The notes below the pieces were generated by a model, which saw only the letters and a list, made by a program, of their open reading frames with translations, was not told where the DNA came from and searched no databases. The position numbers and the translations under genes were made by a program. A stretch of 64,000 nucleotides of DNA from Lumbricus rubellus (lineage: Eukaryota; Annelida; Clitellata; Crassiclitellata; Lumbricidae), in contig OX243816.1 of NCBI GenBank assembly GCA_945859605.1, positions 33,743,248-33,807,247 of the forward strand, given 5' to 3'. Of this stretch, positions 56,501 to 64,000 are shown one piece after another. Numbering within the stretch: the first letter of the stretch is position 1; each line of letters opens with the position of its first letter.

Positions 56501-58601
56501 CTTCTTTCTGTATGGTGAACTGCGGCGTACACTTCATTACCGACTTCACTTCTGTTTCACGATCGTCCGATTCTTCAAACTGGTCTGGTGCATTCATCAC
56601 TTGTATCTGGTTTACTCGAAGATTTTCTGCACTTCTGCTAAAGTTCTTCCTCAGATTTGCCGCTCCTGGTGCTTGGCAATGTTTTATTAGGTGTTTGTCA
56701 GAATGACAGTTGTGGCAACGTTTCTTTATAAAACTTCTTTGCTCATTGTTCTCCCACTTGTTGTACGGCGTGTATGATGCATTACTTTCTGTTGGGCGTC
56801 CCAGCGGCGGAGTTCGATTGTAGGCTTGTCTGTCCCACGTTGACTCTTTCTTGTCTTGCCAATACTGCTTTCCAGAATAATTATCTTTCTTTGCATCATT
56901 ACTCTTGGCTTGGCTTCCGGTGTCTTTGCTATCCTTGTTCCACTTGGGTTGCTTTGGACTATTGCCCCATGCTTCAAATTTCGGTTTGTCTTGGAACATC
57001 ACACCAATCCGATTGTTTACATGTATGTCTGCGAGGTCTGCAACATTACTAGCTTCCAAGCATTCTGTGACCTCTTTTGCTAAGACAAACTGTAGTGGAC
57101 CTGGTGGTAAACATTCTTTCAGCTTATCCGCCACTAACAAATCAAACAGCTTCTCGTAGTCTTTGTCCACTCGTCTACTCCGGACATAATAATTCAACAG
57201 GTTCTTCAGCCTAGCCGTGAACATCGTATACGTTTCTTCGGCTGTCTTCTTGGCATCTGCAAACCTTGACCTGTACTCACGAGCTGTTAACTTGAATTCC
57301 TTCAACAAATGCTCTTTCACTGCATCGTATTTATCTAAATTCTCAAATGACAATCGATTCAATACCGTTCGCGCTCTTGGGGTCATCAATGGCAACAACA
57401 ATTTCACCCAATATTGCTTTTCCACAGCGAAGCTATTGAATGCATTTTCAACTGTTTCAAAATATAATGGCACTTCCATCATATCATACGGCATCTTCGG
57501 TAACACATGCTTCATTGCGTCACCTATCTTCTTAATCTTGGACACCATTGTCTCACTTTCTTTGAGCCTAATCTGTTCTGATACTTCCCGGCTCTTACGA
57601 TCATCTTCGTCTCTCTTCTTCAGTCGATCTTGATCTTCGATTCTCCGCAGTTCTTCTTGTTCAATCTTCTGCTGCAACAGTTCTAACTGCTTTCTGCGTT
57701 CTTCTTTTTCAATGGCCATTTCTTTAAGTTGAGCCTCCTTGATAGCAAGTTTCTTTTGTTCTAACTGCATCTGCTCTTCTCTTTCTCTTTCTGCTTTTTC
57801 CAAATTGTCTTTTTCAGCTTGCAATTCTTCCTGACGAATTTCTTCTGCTCTCTCCAGTTCTTGTAAACGCATCTTCTCCTTTTCTTCCTCACGAGCCTTT
57901 TTGTCTTCGATCTGCTGTTTTCGTATTTCTTCATCGCTTTTTCTTGCTTTTTCGTATTCTATCATTAACTCCATTCTTCGTCGTTCTGCTTCGTCACGAT
58001 CTATTCTCATTTGTTCTAATTGCATCTGGAACTGCTGCTTCTGCATATCTATCTCTTGTTGTCGCAGCCTATCTGCTTTTTCTGCTTTTTCTTTCTCCTC
58101 TTGTTTACGTTCTTTCTTTTCTTGTCTGCGCTGCTCTTCTTTCTCGTTCTCCTCTTGCCTGCGCCGCTCTTCTTTCTCCTTTTCCTCGTGTCTACGTTGC
58201 TCCTCTCTCTCCTTCTCTTCTTGGCGACGTTCTTTCTCTTCGTGGCACCGTCGCTCTTCTTTCTCCTTCTCTTCTTGTTTACGCTCTTTCTCCTCTTGTC
58301 TGCGCTGCTCTTCTTTCTGCTTCTCTTCTTGTCTACTCATCATCATGAGTTGTAGCAACGCCTCTATAGACATAGGTGGCTGTGGCTTCTCCACTGGCTT
58401 CTCCGCAGCGCCTCCGACAGCACCTTCTTCTTCTTCTTCTTCTTTCTTAGCCCAAACCTCGGCTAAATTTCTCATCAAACTTTCCCTTGACATCTGTCCG
58501 ACTTCTTCTGCATCTAAACCTGCTTTGATTAATAATTTTACTAGTCTCTCCGAAGACATCTTTTTAATAGCTGCTTGCTTTTGCTCCGTAAGTTTCTCCA
58601 T
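53541..58601 (-). CDS. Gag-protease-integrase-reverse transcriptase polyprotein of the Gmr1-like element
   Basis: A single 1686-residue frame. Residues about 90-345 form a long Glu/Arg/Lys/Gln helix (coiled coil or ER/K helix). Residues about 360-530 are a capsid-like gag region. A C-x2-C-x4-H-x4-C zinc knuckle lies at 629-642 and a protease motif LIDSGTE at 748-754 (Asp 750). Residues 1015-1055 form an HHCC integrase zinc finger. The integrase core has Asp 1085, Asp 1145 and Glu 1181 (D-x35-E), then a GPY-like C-terminal region at about 1320-1356. Reverse transcriptase follows at about 1445-1650, with LDCRSAY (Asp 1535) and YVDD at 1596-1599. The start is an ATG at 58601. The frame is cut after LGFL by one extra base. 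Confidence 0.96.
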   Translation of the reverse strand: MEKLTEQKQAAIKKMSSERLVKLLIKAGLDAEEVGQMSRESLMRNLAEVWAKKEEEEEEGAVGGAAEKPVEKPQPPMSIEALLQLMMMSRQEEKQKEEQRRQEEKERKQEEKEKEERRCHEEKERRQEEKEREEQRRHEEKEKEERRRQEENEKEEQRRQEKKERKQEEKEKAEKADRLRQQEIDMQKQQFQMQLEQMRIDRDEAERRRMELMIEYEKARKSDEEIRKQQIEDKKAREEEKEKMRLQELERAEEIRQEELQAEKDNLEKAEREREEQMQLEQKKLAIKEAQLKEMAIEKEERRKQLELLQQKIEQEELRRIEDQDRLKKRDEDDRKSREVSEQIRLKESETMVSKIKKIGDAMKHVLPKMPYDMMEVPLYFETVENAFNSFAVEKQYWVKLLLPLMTPRARTVLNRLSFENLDKYDAVKEHLLKEFKLTAREYRSRFADAKKTAEETYTMFTARLKNLLNYYVRSRRVDKDYEKLFDLLVADKLKECLPPGPLQFVLAKEVTECLEASNVADLADIHVNNRIGVMFQDKPKFEAWGNSPKQPKWNKDSKDTGSQAKSNDAKKDNYSGKQYWQDKKESTWDRQAYNRTPPLGRPTESNASYTPYNKWENNEQRSFIKKRCHNCHSDKHLIKHCQAPGAANLRKNFSRSAENLRVNQIQVMNAPDQFEESDDRETEVKSVMKCTPQFTIQKEAIKTTPIAEICRETKSKEECQRIKKKSLQHVNVEIRGTDGQPVQVEALIDSGTEIPVINEELLKGTTVEEIGRVHLQCVAGEPIPAKLVKIEVRMSGRNEGAATEDRTINIAPYLTLVCASIPADLCKENREKFLLHPEIIAELKEIPPVSVLQGELRANVTTRAQSRRAEVEGGEDETINESSQEDDMDSEDELSIQDDERTTSENNETEEEMAACERNDSEDSGSDAELETSMRDLFTENSNDERQLEDAKKFEEQQRNDESLKSWWRIAEDKGSEFSVVNGLMYKKHQMLDQLVYQLVLPKERRIQVMELAHESVFGGHLGEEKTRERIKLSFVWPKMRRDVVKFCKSCEKCQLKARSLVMDRVPITPIPREDVPFRRMTMDVVGPIEPKSAAGHKYCLCIVDSCTRWPTIFLLKSLTAKAVCEALMKLFIDVGVPSVITSDRGTNFTASLTREFLKLMGCCPRFDSPGHPEAAGLVERWNQTFKKMVHHVIVENPRQWHKIIPFTVWALREVPNATTGVAPYLLVYGKMPRGPLTILKESWTKEINLPPNIGVQPAKYLKNLRADMEKALIFAENCAEEKQKQYASQYNKRAKDKEFEPGENVIVLYPTSTNKLISRWHGPCTVLQRRSKYSYLVDMNENGRRIVHANKMRKFIARILSCGLIVEEDDEFGSVVELPLKEDHAETTQKSLQLDYEQIGHLTSEQQKQLLDVLNRYADRFSDKPGLCTLVEHEVVLRPDFREKEFMAYRIPLIYRAEVDKQIQEMLKANIIQPSSSRMASPLVIVKKKDGSLRLACDYRYVNSYTENCRYPMPIVNDVLSKVGKSKFISVLDCRSAYWTCPVKKSDQWKTAFVTHNGLYEFTRVPFGMINSGRAFVKAINMILQPINAFTEPYVDDIAVHSDDWNIHLKHLELFLKQIRLHNVTLNLKKCVFGKSEVKFIGHLIGSGKKMMNPDRIDSLINLKNPETKKQVKQVLGFLQTIYL

Positions 58602-58922
58602 CTTACTTCTTTACTTTACAGATGCTCGATAAAATAGTAGGCTACTCTTCAAATGTTTGCAATTGACTGACTTCAATTCTTTATGCACACTTCAATAGAC
58701 AAGCAAGTTTTTCTACCTTGTAGTCGTTGTGTTGTCGTTTCTCACTGACGTACGGATGCTCGATGTATCGTTGCTTCTCCCGAGTGCTCGGCTCCTCGAT
58801 ACATTCACAGCGTCCGTTCCTCCACAACGTCTGTTGATTGGATAGAATCCCTCCATTCGTAACTTGGCACGTAGACCCGCCGTTCGTAACTAGGATCGTT
58901 CTCCTGTAACTTGGATCGTTAT

Positions 58923-58940
58923 CTCACCGCAACGACACCA
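58923..58940 (-). other. Primer binding site of the Gmr1-like element
   Basis: Two bases after the 5' LTR the minus strand reads TGGTGTCGTTGCGGTGAG. The TGG start fits pairing with a tRNA 3' CCA. I could not assign the tRNA with confidence; the first seven bases fit some Leu tRNAs. Confidence 0.7.
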
Positions 58941-58942
58941 AA

Positions 58943-59452
58943 TGTGATAACCTCCTTGCGATCACCTCCTCCTATCAGTCTCTTCGGAAGCTTCTTCGTA
59001 TAAGTTCGTGGTAGCATAGGCCTATCCCTAGATAACTGGTTCATTAGCTAAATGGCTAGGTAAAGAATCTACAGACTTTCACTGTTTTGTAACCAACAAC
59101 GACGACGTGTTTAAGTCTTCTTATTATACTCCAAAATCCGATGTAAAGTAAAACGATCAGCAACAACACAACAATGACTACACTTGCGTTATCATAACAA
59201 CTACACGACTACTACCTTCATCAGTCTACTCTATCGCAACTCAACAACAACTATTACAGCCTATCTCAACGGCTCTCAACACACAACACTCCTTCTTCAC
59301 TTCCACTCCCTCCTTGTACACTCAACGTACGCTCGTCTAGACATCACGCGCTGTCCAGACAATCACCTGTCCAGACGCCGCGCGCCAATTTGCAGTTGGC
59401 CTACCTGCGTCGCTGTACGACAATCGTCGTGCACTGATTAAATTAGCTTACA
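58943..59452 (-). repeat. 5' LTR of the Gmr1-like element
   Basis: 510 bp, the upstream copy relative to the element's minus-strand transcription. It carries the promoter and start of transcription by analogy with other LTR elements; no TATA box was confirmed. A 341-bp leader separates it from the polyprotein ATG at 58601. Confidence 0.97.
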
Positions 59453-59457
59453 ATTGG

Positions 59458-60131
59458 TCCTTGTGTTTTCTGCTTGAAAATGAAATATGACGTGTACGCT
59501 AATACCATAGAAATTTAACATTAGAAAAAACATAAAAATTGTATACAGGTGTTAACGCTGTTGTATACAGGAAGGAAGTTGTCGTGAATACGTGAATATT
59601 GAGTAAAGTTTCACGCTGACCACGTGACTCAGGTTTGCGGACCAATGTAGGTGGCCCGCGTACCACACGCTTTGAGAACCATTAATCTGCTAGGAGGCCA
59701 TGCATTCTGCATAGATGGCCCAACCACTGAGAAGGCACGACGCAACCTTCCGTTGTATAAAGATTTAATAATTATGTAAATTTATTCATACACGTTTTTC
59801 TAGTCACTGTAGATGCCATCCAATTAATTATGCACGTTCCAACTTCATGTAAATAATTATGTTGGCCCAATTTCTAAAAATACTGGACGGGTGAAACGCG
59901 CTGTAGGGTTCCGCGAAAACATGGGTGCTTTGAGAAAAGTTCCGTCGCTAGAAAAAGGTCGAAAACCACTGCTGTGTGGCCTACACTACGGGTGCACAAT
60001 ATTTTGAGCCAAGGGCCAAATTGCATTTTAGTAAAGAAGTCGAGGGCCGCAAATACGATGCACAAAATTTAAATAGGTTTGGTAGCCTATATAGGCCTAT
60101 AATAGGTCTACTGTATCTGGACACTTCACAA
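59458..60131. mobile_element. Possible hAT/Charlie-like termini in otherwise unassigned sequence
   Basis: GCTTTGAGAACCATTA (about 59669-59684) and GGTCGAAAACCACTG (about 59958-59972) look like right ends of hAT/Charlie elements, whose termini often read CAGTGGTT on the other strand. I could not find matching left ends or 8-bp duplications. The GAAAAGTTCCGTCGCTAG stretch supports such an origin. Confidence 0.3.
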
Positions 60132-60459
60132 CATAGGCGTAGGAGACGGGGGTCCAGGGGGGGCAAATGCCCCCCCAAATTTCGGGCAAGTCTGATTTTT
60201 CGGGCAGGCAGACCCGGAAAAATAAAAAAAAGTTTTAGAAAATTTTTACTTTTCTTATTTTTCCGGGTCTTCTTGCCCGAAAAATCAGACTTGCCCGAAA
60301 AAAAATGGAGATTTTGCCCGAATGACTAAAAAAAGGTCGTCAGAATTTTCGGGCAAACGTAACGGAAATTTTTCTTAAGATTTCGGCCGGAGGGAAAAAA
60401 ATTTCGGGCAAAAGTCTAATTTTTGCCCCCCCAACGTTGAAATGTCCCCTACGCCTATG
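60132..60459. mobile_element. hAT-like MITE, 328 bp, TSD CTTCACAA
   Basis: The termini CATAGGCGTAGG and CCTACGCCTATG are perfect inverted repeats. CTTCACAA flanks both sides (60124-60131 and 60460-60467). It is the same family as 48733-49093 in opposite orientation, with the shared words GGACATTTCAACGTTGGGGG and CAGACTTGCCCGAAA. There is no coding capacity. Confidence 0.9.
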
Positions 60460-60469
60460 CTTCACAATG

Positions 60470-60980
60470 TGCATTTTAAGTAGCCTAGACTTAGACTCGA
60501 GGCAGATTAAACACCCCAATTTAGTGTTAACGGTTTCCATAATAATCAGGCCACATCGAAAATGTTCATTCCTGTTTATGCGGGCGACTTTCATCTCCAA
60601 TAGGCCGATAACACTTTTTAGCAGCAGATTTGTGCATTTTAAGTATAAGCTACAGATTACGGTTACTCTACTCAGACTACTGTAAAGTAAAGAGAGTCAA
60701 TTCACACATAATGGCAGCAAAAAGGAAAATGGCATGCACCTTTCGTCGGTATCTCCAGAATGTATTCTGATTATAATCACATTAGTAACAAATTATGAAG
60801 ATTTTAAGTGTTTTCTACCTTGCCTGTCTTTGATTAGCTACTTAGCTGCAGGCAGCACAGAGGTGACCAAATACATACAGCTGTTTAGCGACCAGCAATT
60901 TCAACACGAACAACTTATCTTTTCTGCTGAAAATCATGAATAAGTTATTGGAAAACGTGTTGATGACTTGATTGTGCATC
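60470..60980. other. Intergenic stretch with no recognised feature
   Basis: A 69-codon plus-strand frame (60734-60943) has no recognised domain. Confidence 0.5.
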
Positions 60981-60983
60981 AGT

Positions 60984-61118
60984 CGCTAGGTGTCTGGTCT
61001 AATGCATTAATCGCTAGGTGTCTGGTCTAATGCATTAGTCGCTAGGTGTCTGGTCTAATGCATTAGTCGCTAGGTGTCTGGTCTAATGCATTAGTCGCTA
61101 GGTGTCTGGTCTAATGCC
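60984..61118. repeat. 28-bp minisatellite, nearly five copies
   Basis: The unit starts CGCTAGGTGTCTGGTCTAAT and ends GCATTAGT. Units 2 to 5 are almost identical; the first has a single AAT variant. Confidence 0.95.
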
Positions 61119-61296
61119 TATTAAGAAGCAGCGGGGATTGAGTGGAGGTGGAAAAGTGAACGGAATGTCATTGGACACTTCCATGACCTTTCCACGCTTC
61201 CAGGTAAATGAATTGAATTATGTAGAGGAAGGAAAATGTCCGAGGTGCAATTGAGAGTCGACTGTTCGAGGTGTAAATTGGATGAAATGCCTTTCA

Positions 61297-61620
61297 TACA
61301 TCCATCCATCCATCCATCCATCCATCCATCCATCCATCCATCCATCCATCCATCCATCCATCCATCCATCCATCCATCCATCCATCCATCCATCCATCCA
61401 CCCATCCATCCATCCATCCATCCATCAGGTCATCCATCCATCCATCCATCCATCCATCCATCCATCCATCCATCCATCCATCCATCCATCCATCCATCCA
61501 TCCATCCATCCATCCATCCATCCGTCCGTCCGTCCGTCCGTCCGTCCGTCCATCCATCCATCCATCCATCCATCCATCCACCCATCCATCCATCCATCCA
61601 TCAGGTCATCCATCCATCCC
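61297..61620. repeat. (CATC)n microsatellite with CCGT segment
   Basis: About 320 bp of CATC repeats, a CCGT run (61522-61549), and the interruption CATCAGGTCATC at 61424 and 61602. Frames of IHPS or WMDG repeats are artefacts. Confidence 0.97.
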
Positions 61621-61679
61621 AAAGGTCATCCATCCAGCTGTCCGCTCGTCCATCCAGACAACGAGCGGGTTCTGTCACC

Positions 61680-62045
61680 CAGCCAGTTAGCCAGTCAAGT
61701 AATCAGTCAATCATGTAGCCAGGCAATCAGTTGGCAATTAGCTATAGACAGCAAGCAGCTTAGTCAGTCTACCACCCAGTCGATCAACCAGCCAGTCAGT
61801 TCGGCACTTAGACGATCAGTCAATCAATCAGTCAGTCAGTCAGTCAGTCAGTCAGTCAGTCGTTCGGTCAGTCAGTCAGTCAGTCAGTCAGTCAGTCAGC
61901 CATTGAGTCGGCAAGTCAGTCAGTCAGTCAGTCAGCCATTGAGTCGGCAAGTCAGTCAGTCAGTCAGTTAGCCAGACAGTCAGTCAGTCAGTCAGTCAGT
62001 CAGTCAGTCAGTTAGTCAGCCAATCAGTCAGTAAGTCAATTAGCG
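61680..62045. repeat. (CAGT)n microsatellite with a duplicated block
   Basis: CAGT runs broken by CCATTGAGTCGGCAAGTCAG, which occurs twice (about 61899 and 61934). The poly-Ser/Gln/Val frame is an artefact. Confidence 0.95.
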
Positions 62046-62049
62046 AGTC

Positions 62050-62525
62050 AATCAGCGATCCTTGCAATCAGTCAATTAGCTGACCGACCAACGAGCAATG
62101 CAATTAATTGTGCTGCTGCAGTCGAGACTCGAGAGGCTGCAACAATGTATCAATCACTGTAGCTGTGACAAAGTGGATGAAGTCGTATATTGAGTCGAGG
62201 TATTCAGCTTTTAATGCGTAAGGATCAGCGATGCATATCAATTATTATCCAAGATAACAACAACTGTCACGCCAGACACATCAATCATTCTAATTTGATT
62301 ATCAACATTCAAAAGAACCTGACGTTGTCTGCATGCATCCACTCTTTTCAGTTATAAGCGAGAACCGATTTTCCTATAAGAAATAAATAATTATCTGCTT
62401 GTGCGTCTAGTCGGCTATATCTACTACAGTAGGCGTCAGTAGTAAAGGAGATCATTTTCTGGACCACTCAAAACAACAATTAAGCTAATTGAAAGTGACA
62501 GCTCTGTAAAGGTCCTTTTCCAAAC
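62050..62525. other. Intergenic stretch with no recognised feature
   Basis: No gene, transposon end or strong repeat seen. Confidence 0.5.
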
Positions 62526-62539
62526 CACGTCAAAACAAA

Positions 62540-62745
62540 ATGATTAATTACTTCTTTGATCTATATAGGAAACAGCCTGGTCTAGGAAAATGCTGACTAA
62601 TCACTTCTTTGATGTATATAGGAAACAGCCTGGTCTAGGAAATAATGCAATAGCAATTATTGTTTTGATTTACATATGATTAATTACTTCTTTGATGTCA
62701 CTGGTCCAGGAAAAGAGACTGGTTTAGGAAATAATGCTGACGCTA
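62540..62745. repeat. Degenerate tandem repeat, unit about 65-100 bp, three copies
   Basis: AATTACTTCTTTGAT is followed by ATATAGGAAACAGCCTGGTC twice, then by a diverged third copy. AGGAAATAATGC ends two of the copies. Confidence 0.8.
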
Positions 62746-62807
62746 CATTTCCTTTGATGATGAATAACACTCTTATGGGTGCATCTCCCTTACAGACAAA
62801 CCAACAT

Positions 62808-62839
62808 TCCTGTCTGTCTGTCTGTCTGTCTGTCTGCCC

Positions 62840-62872
<33 letters not shown>
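62808..62872. repeat. (CTGT)n microsatellite
   Basis: About 65 bp of CTGT with one CCCGT variant. Confidence 0.95.
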
Positions 62873-62873
<1 letters not shown>

Positions 62874-62879
62874 GTGACC

Positions 62880-63300
62880 TCTTTGTATACTGCAGATGTG
62901 TACAATAAATTATTATTCCTTCACAAGGCATTGCGCCCCCTAGCTCCCGCCAGCACTCTTGGACACTGTGCAATAAATTATTATTATCAGAGACGGCCTT
63001 TGAGTGTATTCAACCTTTAATTGTTGATGCACACGTGAACCGATATAGCATGTGGCATGTCTCAAAGAAGCACCACGAATGATCAAACATAACGGTCTTA
63101 TGCGGCGCGCACCGTTCGAATGATCTATAGACCTTTAATGCAAAGACGCTTGTCTCATCACACACCCTTTTATCGCATACATCTGTCTATATGCACCTCA
63201 ATTCGCTTGGACAGTAACACATTACCACATACGCATTGCACGCACGAATAAATGTCACAACAAAGTATTATCCATTCTTATTCATGTATTATACATTCTT
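62880..63300. other. Intergenic stretch with no recognised gene
   Basis: The word GCAATAAATTATTATT is present twice in similar form (62899 and 62969). No other feature was recognised. Confidence 0.5.
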
Positions 63301-63302
63301 AC

Positions 63303-63510
63303 CTCTCTTCCTCCACACCCTCCTTTTCCCCTCTTCCTCCACACCCTCCTTTTCCCCTCTTCCTTCACACCCTCCTTTCGACTCTCTTCCATCACACCCG
63401 CCTTTCGACTCTCTTCCTTCACACCCTCCTTCCGACTCTCTTCCTTCACACCCTCCTTTCCCCCTCTTCCTTCACACCCTCCTTTCCCCACTCTCTTCTC
63501 CCACACCTTC
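63303..63510. repeat. Minisatellite, unit about 23-26 bp
   Basis: CTTCCTTCACACCCTCCTTT units alternate with CCCCT and CGACTCT. About eight imperfect copies. Confidence 0.9.
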
Positions 63511-63612
63511 CAAATACTCTTATTCGCATTCTTAGCCTCGCCTTTTAAATCATTGCAGCAAATTCATTCACGCACGTTGTAAAGAACACAAGGCTTTTAA
63601 ATTGAATCAACA

Positions 63613-63999
63613 TTATTTATTAATATCATGCAAAAACCTATGAACTAAAAAGTCGTTTAATCCAGTGTCTCTTGTAAAATTGTTGCAAACTGCATTTATA
63701 TTAAGTCCTCTACTTCGATGTAATGCATAAAAAATACAATAATGCCCACAAAATCTACTTATTAAACTCTGAATTTGATTATTTGTGTAAATCCAACGAG
63801 TACAATGCTGGTGTAGAAATGTTCTGAAAGGCGCGTCTGGTGGATTCCCCAATGAGTCGAAGAACTCTCCATAATTTGGGCTTTCGATATATAACACCAC
63901 CCAGTGGATACCAGGCCGACCGTACGTGTCTGTATTGCATACGAATATAGCGGGTCTATTTGTATTAATCCACTTGGGTAGACGATTGCATGCAAAGAC
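63613..63999 (-). CDS. Adenain-like cysteine protease, C-terminal part (Maverick/Polinton-type)
   Basis: The frame is open from the window edge to a stop at 63613, about 128 residues, with the N-terminus outside the window. Counting from the edge, catalytic-type residues appear in order: His 32 in GRPGIHWVVLYI, Asp 48 in EFFDSLGNPP, Gln 77 and Cys 84 in SRFCGHYC. The Gln-to-Cys distance of seven equals that of adenain (Gln115 and Cys122). The CGHYCIFYALHRSRG context is typical of the proteases carried by Maverick/Polinton DNA transposons. The minus-strand AATAAA overlaps the stop codon, so transcription probably ends just beyond. Other Polinton genes are not visible, so the carrier is inferred. 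Confidence 0.78.
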   Translation of the reverse strand, partial: VFACNRLPKWINTNRPAIFVCNTDTYGRPGIHWVVLYIESPNYGEFFDSLGNPPDAPFRTFLHQHCTRWIYTNNQIQSLISRFCGHYCIFYALHRSRGLNINAVCNNFTRDTGLNDFLVHRFLHDINK

Positions 64000-64000
64000 T

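Larger units (their letters stand above)
52394..59452 (-). mobile_element. Gmr1-like Ty3/gypsy LTR retrotransposon, 7059 bp, TSD ATTGG
   Basis: This minus-strand element has two 510-bp LTRs (TG..CA ends) and identical 5-bp flanks ATTGG (52389-52393 and 59453-59457). Its domain order is gag, protease, integrase, reverse transcriptase, RNase H. Integrase before reverse transcriptase is the Ty1/copia order, yet the sequence motifs are Ty3/gypsy. That combination defines the Gmr1-like group described from deuterostomes. The LTRs differ at four positions by eye (about 0.8%), so the insertion is recent. A single-base frameshift separates reverse transcriptase from RNase H. Confidence 0.95.

Noticed and set aside
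53763..58632. Several plus-strand open frames of 60-240 codons opposite the retrotransposon
   Set aside because: Antisense shadows of the polyprotein. The Ser/Phe-rich one at 57901-58632 mirrors the Glu/Lys-rich helix.
61282..61971. Open frames of 160 and 229 codons (IHPS and SQSV repeats)
   Set aside because: They arise from CATC and CAGT tetranucleotide repeats, which keep all frames open.

Overview
This is eukaryotic nuclear DNA from an animal. It is intron-rich, full of microsatellites and transposons, and has no operons or prokaryotic signals. Three observations favour a deuterostome marine invertebrate, most likely an echinoderm: a complete Ty3/gypsy element with integrase ahead of reverse transcriptase (the Gmr1-like order, described from deuterostomes), a foldback element with 15-bp tandem repeats recalling sea-urchin TU elements, and very frequent use of the palindrome TAGGCCTA. 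The assignment is inferred, not proven.

Host gene. One minus-strand gene appears to run from about 48.2 kb down to at least 7.1 kb. Exon 1 (48115-48160) encodes the start of a signal peptide. After a 29.8-kb intron, exon 2 (17951-18298) completes the signal peptide and adds a first Ig domain. Exons 3 (16381-16647) and 4 (14423-14686) each encode an Ig domain. Exons 5 (10784-10948) and 6 (7129-7209) encode a Pro/Glu/Lys-rich region. All six have clean splice sites and phase-1 junctions. The 3' end is unresolved: a 33-nt candidate exon (5779-5811) and a candidate terminal exon (8452-8510) were seen, and no transmembrane exon was found. The protein would be a secreted or membrane Ig-superfamily protein.

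Mobile DNA. From 49.7 to 52.2 kb there is a 5'-truncated CR1/L2-type non-LTR element (minus). From 52394 to 59452 there is a young Gmr1-like LTR retrotransposon (minus) with two 510-bp LTRs and an ATTGG target duplication. Non-autonomous DNA transposons with 8-bp target duplications (hAT-like) lie at 1382, 8083, 24794, 27621, 42762, 48733 and 60132, with a weaker case at 21999. A foldback element (about 24.4-26.8 kb) carries one of them nested inside. A Tc1/mariner-type deletion derivative with about 230-bp inverted repeats lies at 33632-34416. tRNA-derived SINE copies and CR1/L2 3' tails are scattered throughout.

Right edge. At 63613-63999 (minus) lies the C-terminal part of an adenain-like cysteine protease, of the kind carried by Maverick/Polinton elements. 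It is cut by the window end.

The remainder is intron or intergenic sequence dominated by simple repeats: CATA, CTGT, CATC, CAGT, trinucleotide runs and C-rich tracts. Most long open frames over those repeats are artefacts.
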